A stretch of 27,257 nucleotides of DNA from Gamarada debralockiae. Lineage: Eukaryota > Ascomycota > Leotiomycetes > Helotiales > Hyphodiscaceae. The notes below the pieces were generated by a model that saw only the letters and a list, made by a program, of their open reading frames with translations, ran no database searches and was not told the DNA's origin. Made by a program: the position numbers and the translations under genes. Positions 1 to 11,630 of this stretch are shown here, one piece after another. Each line of letters starts with the position of its first letter. Within the stretch, counting starts at the first letter, position 1. Where the stretch lies: positions 1 to 27,257 of the forward strand of contig NXFV01000212.1 in the NCBI GenBank assembly GCA_002803225.1, given 5' to 3'.

Positions 1-487
1 AGTTGAGACTTACCCTTCTTCGCCCTACCCTCGAGGTCTGGCTGCGCATGAGGTGATAAGTCCGTACTGGTGAGTGGTAACGACTAACGACCTCTCCAAG
101 CCCGACTTCGAGATTCAAAGGCTTCCCACTTGCAGAAAGGAATGAAAATGCAACTGAAAATGTTTGAGAAAGATTTTTGAACACTTTTGTCTCTTCAGGG
201 CCAACTTGGGAGTAATATTGAGCTTAGACCCCCACGGCATAGCGTCTAAATAGCCGCCCCGCCACGCCCCGCTACCTGTCGAGTGTCCGCCATTTCTCAC
301 CTCATCAACAACCAAGCCTCTACGCTCCCTCACACGACATACCATAAATCACCTTTACCTAACCCATAGTCAGTATCATATCCTCTCATTCTCTCTTGTT
401 CTTCTCTTCTCGCACGAGGAAAGACATTTGCTAAAGTTGAGACCATGCAAAACAGAACCCCTCACCGACCCCAACAAACCCACCATC
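1..487 (+). promoter_or_regulatory. Upstream region of the acyl-CoA-binding protein gene
   Basis: No credible coding frame is seen here. A pyrimidine-rich CT tract (about 377-412) lies roughly 75-110 bases before the ATG at 488, which is a common feature of highly expressed fungal promoters and 5' leaders. The stretch just before the ATG is ACC/ATC-rich. No TATA box could be assigned with confidence. Confidence 0.4.
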
Positions 488-990
488 ATGTCTGACTTCG
501 AGACCGCTGTCGCCGACTCCAAGAAGTTGACCAGCAAGCCTTCCAATGATGATTTGTTGGAGCTCTATGGTATGCCGACACCAAAATCAGACAAATTACA
601 TTTGAAACGTCGCAGATATGATTGGAAGGAGAATGATGATGAGAGAAAGAATGAAAGCTGATGTGTGTGAGGATGGCAGGACTCTACAAAGTCGCAACCG
701 GCGAGGACATCTCTAAGGCTGAGCAACCGGGTACTTTTGACCTGAAGGTACGTCCGCACCCTCCCAAATCTCCAACCCCGCAGACAATTTTCGAGTCCTG
801 TTTGGGGGAAGATGCTGATAATTGGGTTTGTGAACAGGGAAAGGCGAAGAAGAGAGCATGGCAAAAGGTCGTTGACGAGGGTATTACAAGCGATGAGGCG
901 AAGGAGCGATACGTCAAGTTGGTTGAGAGCATGAAGGAGAAGTACGGCTATGATGCTGATAAGGTCCCCGAGGCTGTTGGCGGTTCTTAG
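488..990 (+). CDS. ACB1: Acyl-CoA-binding protein (ACBP), 3 exons, 100 aa
   Basis: ACBP is a small soluble cytosolic protein that binds medium- and long-chain acyl-CoA esters and carries them between membranes and enzymes of lipid metabolism. Exons are 488-569, 680-747 and 838-990; the introns (110 and 90 nt) start GTATGC and GTACGT and end CAG. Joined, they give 100 residues, the normal size for a free-standing ACBP. The family signature is plain: the helix 2 stretch LLELYGLYKVATGED, then GTFDLKGKAKKRAWQ, then YVKLVESMKEKYG; the Tyr and Lys residues that contact CoA in the family fall in these blocks. The start at 488 (MSDFETAV) was preferred to an upstream in-frame start because the ACBP fold begins right there. 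The gene is convergent with the TDP1 gene. Identification is secure; the yeast symbol is given by homology only. Confidence 0.94.
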
Positions 991-1703
991 ATTGCTGGTG
1001 CAGTTTGAGATTGATTGCGGGACAGGACCGTTCATAATGGATAGTGGATAAGGGTTTCATATGGCAGTGGCAGTTCTTCATGGCTGGTGACAACGCATGG
1101 CTTATGGAGACAGCTGAATTAACGCATGGATTCCAGTGATTGATTGTACATTTGTGATTATGGCTGCTGAGAAGCTATGGTGTGGGTTAAGTACAGGTTT
1201 GAGTGTGAGGTGCATAGCTAAGCTGACTCTTCTAATCCCATTCTTTACATTACCAATGCTACATTCCCACTGAAGAATTGGTAGAGTATGCACGGGCAAC
1301 AATAGTCCACTTGCCTTGAAAGGATCCTGCTGCCACAGCGACAGCGACTCGAGGATAGGGTAGCTGGAAGCATTCCTCTACGGCAAAGGCCTTCTGCTGA
1401 AGAGAGGCGAGGATGGGAGAATAGAATGCTGATTCACAATTAGCATTCATTCAATTATTCTGAGGAATTGGATGGAAGCAATACACCTGAAAGCCAAACC
1501 AGGAGTTGAGATATGTTTGGAATAGCAGGTTCCATTGCCCGCCAGGTAAAAAAGACACGATAGTCCAAGAATTCGCGCAAGGAGGAATTGTTCAAGTCCT
1601 ATAAACGATTAAAACCTCGCCAAGATCCGCATTTTTGAATTACTTACTTTCTGTAAGCGACTCGCATGCAGCATACTAATACTTGAGCCTTATGACTCGG
1701 CTC
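991..1703. other. Convergent intergenic region between ACBP and TDP1
   Basis: This 713-base stretch lies between the 3' ends of two convergent genes. No reading frame with coding character was seen on either strand; the short open frames here have ordinary noncoding composition. It presumably holds both 3' untranslated regions and polyadenylation signals. Confidence 0.5.
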
Positions 1704-3409
1704 TCATCCTGTGTTCCACGTTTCTCCCATCCAGTCTGGTTCTGCGTAGGAAGAGCTTGCACACCACGGCATATCGTCCTTCGCATAAGGAACCAGTGGA
1801 AGATCGTAAGGCATTCTTACTCCAACCACCAGCTCTGCGTCGGTCTTCGAGCCAGCTGGAGGCGTGTCGCTCTTGAAGGTAGGAACCATGGTCGCCTTCT
1901 CTCCAAACAGTTCCGGCCAGACCAATACTCCAATTTCATAGCTGCATATTCGAACTTCACCAGCAGAGTTCGCTGCCTCTCCCCATGCTTGCCTAGACAG
2001 ATTCGCCGAAGTGACAAGCTTCCAGTCAATCGAAGTTCGTTCCTTGTCGGCAAACCTGATGTAGGTCTTGATATGAGGAGCAGCTCGCTTTCTTCCGGCA
2101 TCTGAGATTGGCGTTGATGAAGCCGAAGAGTTTTGAGCACCATCTCCAGCCCAATGGCATAGGAAAGGCTTAAGGTACTGGAGTTGCTTGACTTGAGCTG
2201 CAGATTGAATCTTGGTGTGAATTGCACTGCCAGAGTTATACCCATTCAGGCTTCTCCGGACTTCGTCTGCGGTGGGGAAGATGACACGAAATTTGGGTTT
2301 CGAGGTAGCGATATTCTTCGAAGTGCCCAGTGCCTTGAAGAGCGTCTTGTCCAACCACTTATCCGTACCTCCTAAAGTAGCAATCGAAGAGATCTGTAAA
2401 ACGATCTCCGGCTCGTTGCCTCGAACAGGTACTGACTTGAGAACGTTCTTGAGACCCAACCAGCCCCATGATGTCTCTTGTTGGCCACCAACCTCTTGTT
2501 TTCCAGGCACGCTCGCGACAAGAGCTGCTCTGACTTCGGAGAAGTCATGTTTTGACAGTTGCTCTATCAAAGGTTTGCAAATGATTCTCTTGGTGTCATA
2601 TGCCTTGAGATAGTTGAGTAAGTCGGTCTTGAATCTTGACCCGCTTCCAATGGGGCCTGGCTGTTCAGATACTGAGTTTTCCGGAAGTAGAGGTAAGAGG
2701 GGCGACCTCCAAAGACCTTGGGCCATGTTGCCCCAGTCGAAAGGAATCATGTTCGCAGTGTGAATGATTACCTGAGCTGCATTGTCGTGTCGGAAGATTA
2801 TAAGCATCTACTTCCAAATCAGAAAAATTCATTCATGTGGTAAGCTACCTCGCATACCTTGGAATGATGAGTACCGAACATCTCTGGCATGTATGCAGTG
2901 TGGAGAGTGAGGTTCTTGTACTTCTCAGCTTGCTCCTACGCATTTGGTTAGTCTGAGGTCTGAAACCACTCTAACTGGACGATTCAATCCGGAGCAAATC
3001 CGAGGCTTACCTTCAGACTCAAACGTGAGGCGTCCTCGTTCTTCCAAAAGCCATGAACCACGTGAACTTTCACCATGTCGCGTATATCTTCGTCAAACGC
3101 GTCCATAAGGAAATTGAGATTGTGTAGATAGTTGAACTCCCAACATTCTGATATCAGAGGATCTCCCAGGATATCTTTCAAAGAAACCGTGTCCACGTTC
3201 GAGGAGGCAGGAAGGTCGCGTATTGATGTGAGCTGGAAGGGAGATGGCATGAGTTTCGGAGCTGGTGTGGCTCTGGCTCGACGGAGAGGAGGTGGAGAAA
3301 TGGAGCCTGTTAGAGAGCTATGTAAATCTCTTCGATTAGTTCTGTAATCTTCATTTTCCAGTCTTTGTCTCTTGCGTGAAGGTTCACCGGTCTCAGAGCT
3401 GTCCGCCAT
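1704..3409 (-). CDS. TDP1: Tyrosyl-DNA phosphodiesterase 1 (Tdp1), 3 exons, 526 aa
   Basis: Tdp1 is a nuclear repair enzyme of the phospholipase D superfamily that hydrolyses the link between a DNA 3' end and a tyrosine, freeing stalled topoisomerase I. Exons on the minus strand are 3409-3011, 2935-2858 and 2807-1704; introns of 75 and 50 nt keep phase 0 at both junctions. Both catalytic HKN motifs are visible. The first is H157-x-K159 in GTHHSK followed by N178 in IIHTAN, and it is split by intron 2. The second is H404-x-K406 in PHIKTYIRF followed by N428 in VTSANLS. The N-terminus (about 60 residues) is a Ser/Arg/Pro-rich tail with an RKRQR cluster that may be a nuclear signal. Length fits fungal Tdp1. 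The start codon lies in a divergent promoter region shared with the disulfide isomerase gene. Confidence 0.94.
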
Positions 3410-3940
3410 GGTTACCGCTCTACGTGACAGTTTTGAAAGGTGCCAGATAGAATGAGGAATTCTGTTTCTCTATATGACAGACAACATCCGCGAATTTCTT
3501 GAAATCCACTTGATATCAAGGTGGTTCAATCGTTCAACATATCTAGGATGCAAGTCGAAAGAGTGGACGATCTCAGGAAAAACCGGTGATGGAGCAGGAA
3601 GGAAAGAGAGGTTGCCTACTTAAGTCACTCGTCACGTGCAAGCTTGCGCCATTCAGGCGGAAAGTTAACCGAGAAACGCTTGTGTGGCCCCTTCCAGTTT
3701 GGGGATGATAAAGGATCATCGTGGTCCAGGTTTCTATTCTATTCATTGAACCCATTCCCTCGTTTCACACCCAAAATTAGAGGTCGACGACCCAACCGTT
3801 TCTTTCGGACATTGTACGATATTGCGACAATTGAAGATTCACTTCTATCTGCGATTGCCTCTGGATTCCCCTGAGGGCGGTTTCGCCGCATCGCGAGCGT
3901 CTACGTACACCAGTCTCAGGAGCACAACACAACTATCAAC
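3410..3940. promoter_or_regulatory. Shared upstream region of TDP1 (-) and the PDI gene (+)
   Basis: This 531-base stretch separates two divergent start codons (3409 on minus, 3941 on plus). No coding frame is supported. It must carry the promoters and 5' leaders of both genes. No specific regulator site was recognised. Confidence 0.5.
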
Positions 3941-6243
3941 ATGCGTCTCCTCCCTGTCTCCCTCCTTTTCACTCTCTTTGCCTCTGGGGTGATAGCAGAA
4001 GCTCCTGAACAGCGACTGGGCGCTGCAGATATACCAGGGGAGATAACGCCACCATCGAGTGAGGAAAGCGTGGAAGAGGGGCCAAAGCCAACAATATTCA
4101 ATGGGGTTGAGGTTCCTCCTATACCAGAGATTGATGGGGAGAAGTTTAATGCTACAATAAAGGATGGATACTGGTTTGTGAAGCATCACTCGTAAGTGGC
4201 CATTATCAACGAATAAATCTCATCATGTTGACCTGGACGTAGACCATTTTGTCCCCATTGTATTCACATTGCGCCAACATGGCAGACCCTGTACGAATTC
4301 TATTACACCTCGAAACCCGTCCCAGCTGGCGCCTCCGCAGATACATCATCCACCTCTATGAATACTTTCCATGCATACTACAATTTCCATTTCGGGTCAT
4401 TAGATTGCATTGCTTTTGGCTCCGCCTGCTCAGAACACAACGTTGTATCATTCCCAACCTTTGTATTATACAAGAACGGCGAAGAAGTTAGGCGATTTGA
4501 GGGAGCAAAGGATATGAAGGGATTGAGCGACTTCATTGAAGATACTCTCGAAACGATCAAGCCAGGATCTCGACCAATTGGTGGTCTTGATCTGCCAGAG
4601 CCCAAGGCTACATCTACCAAGGATTTCCAGGCGCCTGAACCAGTCCCGAAAGCTAGTGCCGCTCCTTCGAAGAGCGTTAAAGACACGACATTGAACCCGA
4701 CTGTGAGCATGGATGCGAAGGAGACAAAGACCAAGTCTGCGAGCAAGGCATTGAAGGCCACACCAGTGAAGAAGAAGCCTACGAAGCCTACTTCAACTCC
4801 CAACCCGCTTGGCACTTCTGTTTCTTTCAGCGCCGAAAGCTTCCAAAATCTGGTTACCATGTCACAGGAGCCCTGGTTTATAAAGTTCTACGCACCATGG
4901 TGTGGACACTGCCAAGCTATGGCGCCAAACTGGGTTCAACTTGGAAAGGAGATGAAGGGAAAACTCAACATTGGTGAGGTTAACTGCGATGTGGAGGCAA
5001 GACTATGCAAGGATGTTCATCTTCGAGGATTCCCCACGATCTTGTTCTTCCGTGGAGGAGAGCGTGTTGAATATGAGGGACTGAGAGGCCTGGGCGATTT
5101 CGTCAGCTATGCGAACAAAGCGATTGATATTGGTGACGGAGTGAAAGATGTTGATGCTGCAGAGTTCAAAGAATTGGAGGAGAAGGAGGAGGTTATCTTC
5201 GTCTACTTCTATGACCATGCTACTACGAGCGAGGACTTCGCTGCTTTAGAGAGATTGACTCTGAGTTTGATTGGACATGCAAAGTTGGTCAAGACCAACA
5301 GCGCCATCCTCGCAGACCGATTCAAGATCACGACATGGCCACGACTTCTAGTCTCACGAGATGGACGCCCAACATACTACACTGCCCTCGCACCCCAGGA
5401 CATGCGCGACTTCCGCCAAGTCCTGCACTGGATGCAATCCGTCTGGCTGCCCATCGTACCCGAACTCACAGCCTCCAACTCCCGCGAAATCATGGACGGC
5501 AAGCTCGTCGTTCTCGGCATCCTATCCCGCGAACGATCCGATGAATTCATCATAGCTAAGAAAGAAATCAAAAGCGCAGCTTTAGAATGGATGGACAAGC
5601 AGACTCAAAACTTTCAACGCGAGCGCCAAGAATTGAGAGATGCGAAGCAGCTCAGAATTGAGGAGGCAGAGGATCGTAATGATCAGCGAGCGTTGAGAGC
5701 GGCGAAGAGTATAAGGATTAATATGGACAAGAGCGAGCAGAAGGAAGTGGGCTTTGCGTGGGTTGATGGCGTGTTTTGGGAACGGTGGATTAGGACTACT
5801 TATGGAATTGAGGTTGCGAAGGATGGTGAGAAGGTCATTATTAATGACGAAGATGTACGTTCCCTTCCCCTGTACCCCCTCCTCTACATACTAAAATCCC
5901 TACTAACATATATTTACAGCAACGCCGCTACTGGGACCAAACAATAACAGGCAACCCAATCATGGCCTCACGAACCTCCATCCTCGAAACAATCCCAAAA
6001 GTCGTCTCCTCGCCCCCCAAGATCAAACCCAAATCCACAATCGGTTCCATCGAGAAATTCTTCTTCGACGTCCGGGGAGCGATCAGTGGACATCCTTTCA
6101 TCAGCGTGGGACTGATGATCGGGATTGTGGTTGGTGTATTGGTTTATGGAAGGGGTAGGATGAGGAGAAGTAGGGGTGGTTTCTTTAGGTTGGATGAGAA
6201 GGATGGGTTGCTTGGGGGAAATATGGGTGGGAAGGTAGATTAG
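3941..6243 (+). CDS. ER membrane-anchored protein disulfide isomerase, two thioredoxin domains, 3 exons, 728 aa
   Basis: Predicted to form or reshuffle disulfides in secretory proteins from the ER membrane. Exons are 3941-4191, 4243-5854 and 5920-6243; intron 2 has a perfect TACTAAC branch site at 5901-5907. Residues 1-19 are a signal peptide (MRLLPVSLLFTLFASGVIA). A first thioredoxin domain has the redox site C87-P-H-C90, split off by intron 1 one residue upstream. A Lys/Thr/Pro/Ala-rich linker (about 190-275) leads to a second domain with W303-C304-G-H-C307. Then come b-type thioredoxin-fold segments, a charged coiled-coil-like stretch (about 500-560), and one membrane helix (about 681-697) followed by a basic RGRMRRSR turn and a short tail. 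No KDEL-type signal ends the protein, so retention would rely on the membrane anchor, as in yeast Eps1 and animal TMX proteins. Orthology to Eps1 is an inference. Confidence 0.91.
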
Positions 6244-6560
6244 AAAGGGGATAGTAATGAGGGGATGGAGAAGGACCCTTGAGAGGGAAGGGGGTGTTGT
6301 GTATTATATTATAGCAGCCGCACTGTATGGGTTTCTAAAACGGCTTTCTTTTGTTGGGCGTGTTGGAATTCAATTTCTGATTTTCTGAACCTTGGACTTT
6401 CTTTTGGTACTCCAACAAGCTACATACCTCCTCCAAGTAAGTAAAGTTCCCTTATGCAATCAAGCCGTTTCCTATCTAGTCTCTATGGCCTCCCTCTACC
6501 CCCTCACCACCCCTCTGCCATCCCATCCCATCCATCCCCAGTTATCGATCAAGACAAGCA
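6244..6560. other. Convergent intergenic region between the PDI gene and EED
   Basis: This 317-base stretch lies between two converging stop codons. No coding frame is supported. The part just after 6243 is purine-rich (GGGGA/GAGAG repeats) and probably lies in the 3' untranslated region of the disulfide isomerase gene. Confidence 0.45.
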
Positions 6561-8839
6561 TCACTTCGACCATCGCTCAAAAACAGCTAAAACCCCTGCA
6601 CTCCCTACAACAACGCACCATTCTCCCCCGGTACTCCACGCCACCTGGCGTCCCGTGAACTCTAATCCCCTGACCACTTCTTCCTTATGCGGCGCTAGCT
6701 TTGTCCATGCATCGCTGATATTATATCGTTTGGCCCAAACTACAAACATCTCGCTATCAGCATATAATAATATTAAGAACAAAATGTGCCGAGCAACATT
6801 TCGTCACTTGCCACGCGCTAAAATGTGGAATTTGCAGCAAAGAGAGGGAAGGAGAGGGGGGTTTGAGAAGTAGAACACGTACTCTCCTTGCTCTTCGCCA
6901 AATCCTTATCTGAGAGAGGTTTCTCGCCTGCTTGCGTGAATGTGGTATTTGTTCCGAGGTTTGTGTTTGGATGCGAGGTTGATGGGATTGAGGGATGAGA
7001 ATCGGAACCTGTATGATGGCTTGATGATGATTCAGTAGGTGAGGTGTCCCGTACGCGCGTGATGGCGGACATGGTAGCACCACCGCGTGTTCGATGGCGG
7101 AATGGAATTAGGAACACGGGTCGCTTCATAGGTGGATCTTGAGCTTGGGCTTGAGAACTCGATGGTCCAGCTCCTGAGCTTGACGAGAAGGACATCGATG
7201 CATTAGGTCCCACCCGCGTCACTCCTCCGCCTACCCCTCCTCCGGGCAAAGAAGCCAGGTAGTCATGATAGACTTCCAACCTAGCCAGATCCCAAAAGAA
7301 AACCTTACTTCCCCCTGAACAAAACGCCAGCACGGGGTTCTTCTCCGAAGAGCCAGGAAACAGCGCGAAGCGCGTGAACATGATTTTGGATTCTGAGATA
7401 GAGAAGTGGAGGAGCCGCGTCCAGGGCTCTTCGGAGGTCGTAAATGCAGAGCGTGTATCGCGGGTGCCGTCGTGGGTTGTGGGTGCGGTAAAGGGGAGGG
7501 GTGGTGGATTGGTGGAGGAGAAGCCGTTTATAGTCCAGAGGGTTATGTGTTCTTCGGAATCGGCTTTGGAGAGGATTAGGTCGCCGTAGAACCAGACGCT
7601 GGGAGTTGTTAGTGGGGTGATTTTGAGGATGGCAACAGTTAGGTGGGGAGGAGCGGATGGGAAGAGATACCAGTCTACGATTGCCGAGTGGATTTCTGAG
7701 GTGGAGAAGTGGGGAAAGTAGATTTGCGTTGGCTTGTTCGTGCCTGTATTTTCATCGGGGAATTCTGGGAGTACCCACTCTCTGGTAGTCAGTATTGTTG
7801 AGCGGATGGAGGGTAGGAACGAGATAACTTACGAGGTTAACGATGCGATCTATGCCTGCTGACAACAGATATCGACCATTTGCGTGGAAGGACTTGCTTG
7901 TTAGCAAAAGCCAAAGCGAGGAGGAGACACGGCTTACGAGGCTCAGAACGGTTTCCCGATGACCATCTCCAGCTAAAATGGCAATGCAAGGCTGCTTTGC
8001 ATGAGCGGGGTCGAGGCTCCATATTCGCACTGTGGAATCTTCACAAGCTGATGCGAGTATTTGTAGGTTGATTGGCGAGATTTGGAGGTCTTCGATTTCC
8101 TGGTAATGTTAGTGGAAAGATGGCAGCTGCAATGGACTGTAAGTTTACCCCTCCATGTCCTGTCAGTGTCTGGTGATAGTTAGCTAAACATCCATGGTGC
8201 TTCAAATGAAGCTGCTTACCCTGTGTAACTTGCCCGTCAGAGCATTGATGACTTTAATGGCAGCAGTCTTCCCTCCAAGACACAGAAGAGGCGCTCCGGT
8301 CTCCAAATCTTTAGTCCACGCGCATACGAAGTTATTTGCATCTAGCTTTTCGAAGATTAGAACATCTTTTCGATATGATTGGGGAAGACCTACGTCTTCA
8401 TCCTCAATAGAGAGTATAATCTCAATGGATTTGTTCTCTTTGCCTGCTGATGGAGGTCTGCACACGAGTATCTGCAAGGGTATCAGCATCTTGTCCTACA
8501 TCGGGCACATGGAACTGACATATTCGCCCCCCACGACAGCAAATATCGGATCGACACCTGGCTCATTGAATGGATAGAATTTGACAGACCACAAATCTGC
8601 GCATGTGGTCAGCTCATGCTTGTCAAGGATCTAGGTAGGTACATACCGCTCCTATTACCCTCAGGATCGCTAGTTCTAGCGGCCAAAGCCTGCGTGGCCA
8701 TCCATTAGGAGGAGTTCCGTACTGCTGATAACACACGACAGATAGGACCGGAGGCTTCTCCGGGATAACTTACTGGTATTTGATGGGCCTCTCTGAGATG
8801 GGGAAGTTCCCATTCGTGCTTTTCTTGCTTGGAAGACAT
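6561..8839 (-). CDS. EED: Polycomb PRC2 subunit EED (WD40 protein), 10 exons, about 545 aa
   Basis: EED is the WD40 propeller of PRC2: it scaffolds the H3K27 methyltransferase and reads H3K27me3. Exons on minus: 8839-8774, 8689-8647, 8596-8520, 8471-8220, 8169-8149, 8099-7938, 7892-7833, 7777-7671, 7598-6883, 6694-6561; all phases agree. EED-specific blocks include LWSVKFYPFNEPGVDP, NFVCAWT, TLTGHGG (a 21-nt exon by itself), ASACEDSTVRIWSLDP, GRYLLSAGIDRIVNLW, IYFPHFSTSEIH (residues 246-257; animal EED has IHFPDFSTRDIH), VDCVWFYGDLILSK, VFFWDL and GRQVAWSTGGEWCVVVG. A Gly/Ser/Pro-rich insert of about 120 residues (380-501) separates blades 6 and 7. The last intron is uncertain: donor GTACGT at 6882 is in phase only with the acceptor before 6694. 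An acceptor before 6753 with a weak GTG donor at 6878 would add ISDAWTKLA upstream of PHKEE and give 566 residues. Confidence 0.9.
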
Positions 8840-11513
8840 GACACCTCTTTTAGAAAGACTAGTGAATGAACAGCGTGAAAATTAAAGCACGAGGCTCAAA
8901 TTACGTGCTATTGAAGGCTGCCAAAGTTGAAAGGGGAGAAGATCAACAATGGATGTCTTGAACGTGGTTGGTGGGTCTCCGTGATTTGAGATTGAAAGAC
9001 AGTGGAATATGAAAAAGCTTGATTTCTATCCAAAATCGGTCCGACAGAAGAGTTGAGTTGAATCACTAGTCCTTCTTCAAGTATCAAGAACGGCAAGAGA
9101 GTAACAATCCTAATAGGTGTCAAATCAGCTGACATTCACACGCCTCTTGCACCATTCCCTGATTTAAAGAGCAGGAATGCGAGTCATTTCAAATGATCTT
9201 CCTTGGCACACAGTGCTTCCCAAGCTCGGGCGCAAGGTTTCAGCATCCAAACGGGAAAAAGAAAGTTTAGAGTAGAAAGGATCGGTTCGGCTGTCAACTC
9301 AGATAAAGCAAACATGCGGCTGTCCGCTTTGGTGCTACTTACCGACCGAGGGTGTGGATGACTTCGGTCTGCAGGCTGGCATTACGCAGCGGACTGTTTA
9401 CAGCGTCTTTGGGAAGGGGAGCATGTCAGGTTGGACAAGGCAGATTGCCACAAGGGAGTCGTACGATTTTGGGGACTGGAGATCGGCGGAGGCAGTTGAA
9501 ATGCCTCTTCTGACCACGAGTTAGCCATGCTTCATCGACGATCTCTATTTTCGTGTAGCTCAAAGGTAGCTTTGCCATTTTTCAGGAATTTTGGACACTT
9601 TACTTACTTTCAAAACCCGAAGCCGAAATCAGGCTGGATCACGTCAATGTTGGTAGCCTCGTGTGTACAGCAGCTTGACGCGCCAAAACGCGACTTCGTG
9701 CGGAGACACTGACTCGCTTGGCTGCCAGCCGTCTTCCTAGCAACTTGAACTTTCTTCTACGTTAAACTACATCCTACAATCACGACTTTAATAATTCTCA
9801 AAACAAAATAAACATTACTATTCACAATCCGTGAGTTCGCAATTCTGCTGCCTTGTAATAATCTCTCACGCCATCCTCCATCAGAACTGTGATATTGGAC
9901 TGGGGTCAGCTGGAAATCCGGATTCCTGGAAATTGGTTGCCATCTCAAGGACCGTGCGCGCAGGGGTTCAGAGCGACACCCATCCTCGGATATCAAAAAT
10001 CCCGGGGTTTTATTGCTTTTTTATTGTCGATTACCTTCAAGCTTCTTTATAGGTCAGAATTTGGGAGATACATCGCATCCAAATATTTAGAATTACTGTA
10101 CAAGGGACCCCGGACGAAGTTAACAAACGAGATGACGACTGCTATATCATAGAACGCTGCTAGAATGACGATCTGCTGCCAGGTACGATGGCGTACAACC
10201 TCTTGCGCAACTTCACCCACTTGCGCCAACACCACGCGCACAACCGCAGCAGCCAGGGGCCTCAATATGCACGACTCAAGTTGCACAGAATTCAGCAATG
10301 TGGAAATGGGATGGGAGGACAGGACTTGGGGATCCTACAACGAGGTGGTTAAAGCAGTATCCGATAATCCGAGACTTTCCAGGGGAGAAGACGTTCTATT
10401 ACCTCAACCTTGTCAACGTTACTTCCAGAGCCCTGTAAAATTTCAGATGAGAACCCGTGCTATGGTTTCCCAGTACCGGGTCGAGGTCGAGGCTCATGAT
10501 CTTCTTTGCTGCACTCCTGCATGTGTTAGGCCATCAAGCAGGACAAGTAGACAAGGTAAGCATTCGGGCAATCCCGTCTGGTGACCGCGAGATGCAGAGG
10601 TCCGGACAACAGTAATAGTATGAAAATGTTGGCGGCAAAGCCAGCATTTTGAATATGTTGAATCCCTTCCTGACACTCCTCTGGTGCTGGGAGTTGAGTT
10701 CGAATTTCGAGACAAATCCACCTTGACTCCTCACTCATACCAGCCTCATCTTAGGACGGATTAGGAAAATACATGACTGACTTCCTTTACGAAGTTCGGG
10801 GTTAAAGTTAAGGGCTAGCAATTCGTCACCTTGACACTATCATACTTTAGTGGCATTAGTCGCCTTTTGAAGATTTAACCGGGCCATCATCTTTCAACCT
10901 CAACATCCAGAATCTTACTGTACAACCATTTTATTCTGTGCGCATCCACACTCATTAACGCCACATATCTAACATCAACCTCAATCGGCTCACAGACCGT
11001 AACCCTATACCTATCATATCCATGTTCTGACGCCCTTTCAGCCAAAGGCTGGGATCGTGCCCGTTCGCCTGCATCACGCACGACCCTTGTCAACGACCTT
11101 TCCCCCTCATTTCAAGCCACGAACCGCCTCAAGAACCTCATACGCCTTGTGACAGCGGCAAAGACCTTGTAAATTCACGCCGATCCAGAGCAAGGAACCC
11201 AAGACCCGCTGTTTCTTTCGCAAAGCTGTTCCGTGTTCTGACAATCCCGTCCCCATTTCATCGATGCCAAGCCTCTCGATATAGCCTTCCCAAAAGGCTC
11301 AATGGTGGTGAATGACTAGAGTATTGAGGCTGCAAGATCATATAAGAACGATTGGAATGTCCGTGTTTTCTACGACCTATCACATTTAAGAAAATCGTTC
11401 AAGCCGTCCCCCGGAATTATACCTTACTTCGACCTCCTCAATCGTTCAACTGAACACAATATCTGTTACATCTCGCCTAACATTCACTCGAGAAACATAA
11501 ATGCCCGTCTCTA

Positions 11514-11527
11514 GAGCTATATAGCTC
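11514..11527. repeat. Perfect 14-bp palindrome GAGCTATATAGCTC
   Basis: A perfect inverted repeat lies about 125 bases before the PAS start codon. Its TATATA centre could also act as a TATA element. Function is unknown. Confidence 0.5.
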
Positions 11528-11569
11528 GCAACGCACCACAATCTCTGGAATCACTTGAGCGATTATCAG

Positions 11570-11630
11570 TCTTATTGGAGATCGATTGAGACTTTTCATC
11601 TATCTGAAGACTGTGAATCTTATTGGAGAT
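11570..11630 (+). repeat. Direct repeat TCTTATTGGAGAT, two copies
   Basis: Identical 13-mers start at 11,570 and 11,618 (spacing 48 bases), the second ending 21 bases before the PAS start codon. Whether this is a regulatory site or a chance duplication cannot be told. Confidence 0.5.

Noticed and set aside
4378..4860. 160-codon minus-strand open frame
   Set aside because: It lies antisense to the disulfide isomerase coding exon, whose own frame has thioredoxin motifs; it is a shadow.
10165..10584. 139-codon plus-strand open frame in the EED-PAS interval
   Set aside because: No recognisable motif, odd Thr/Cys/Arg composition, and no supporting splice structure; treated as chance.
10526..10721. 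CWLC and CLPC pairs in a minus-strand frame, resembling a zinc ribbon
   Set aside because: The frame is short, the spacing fits no known finger, and a competing frame on the same strand looks equally open.
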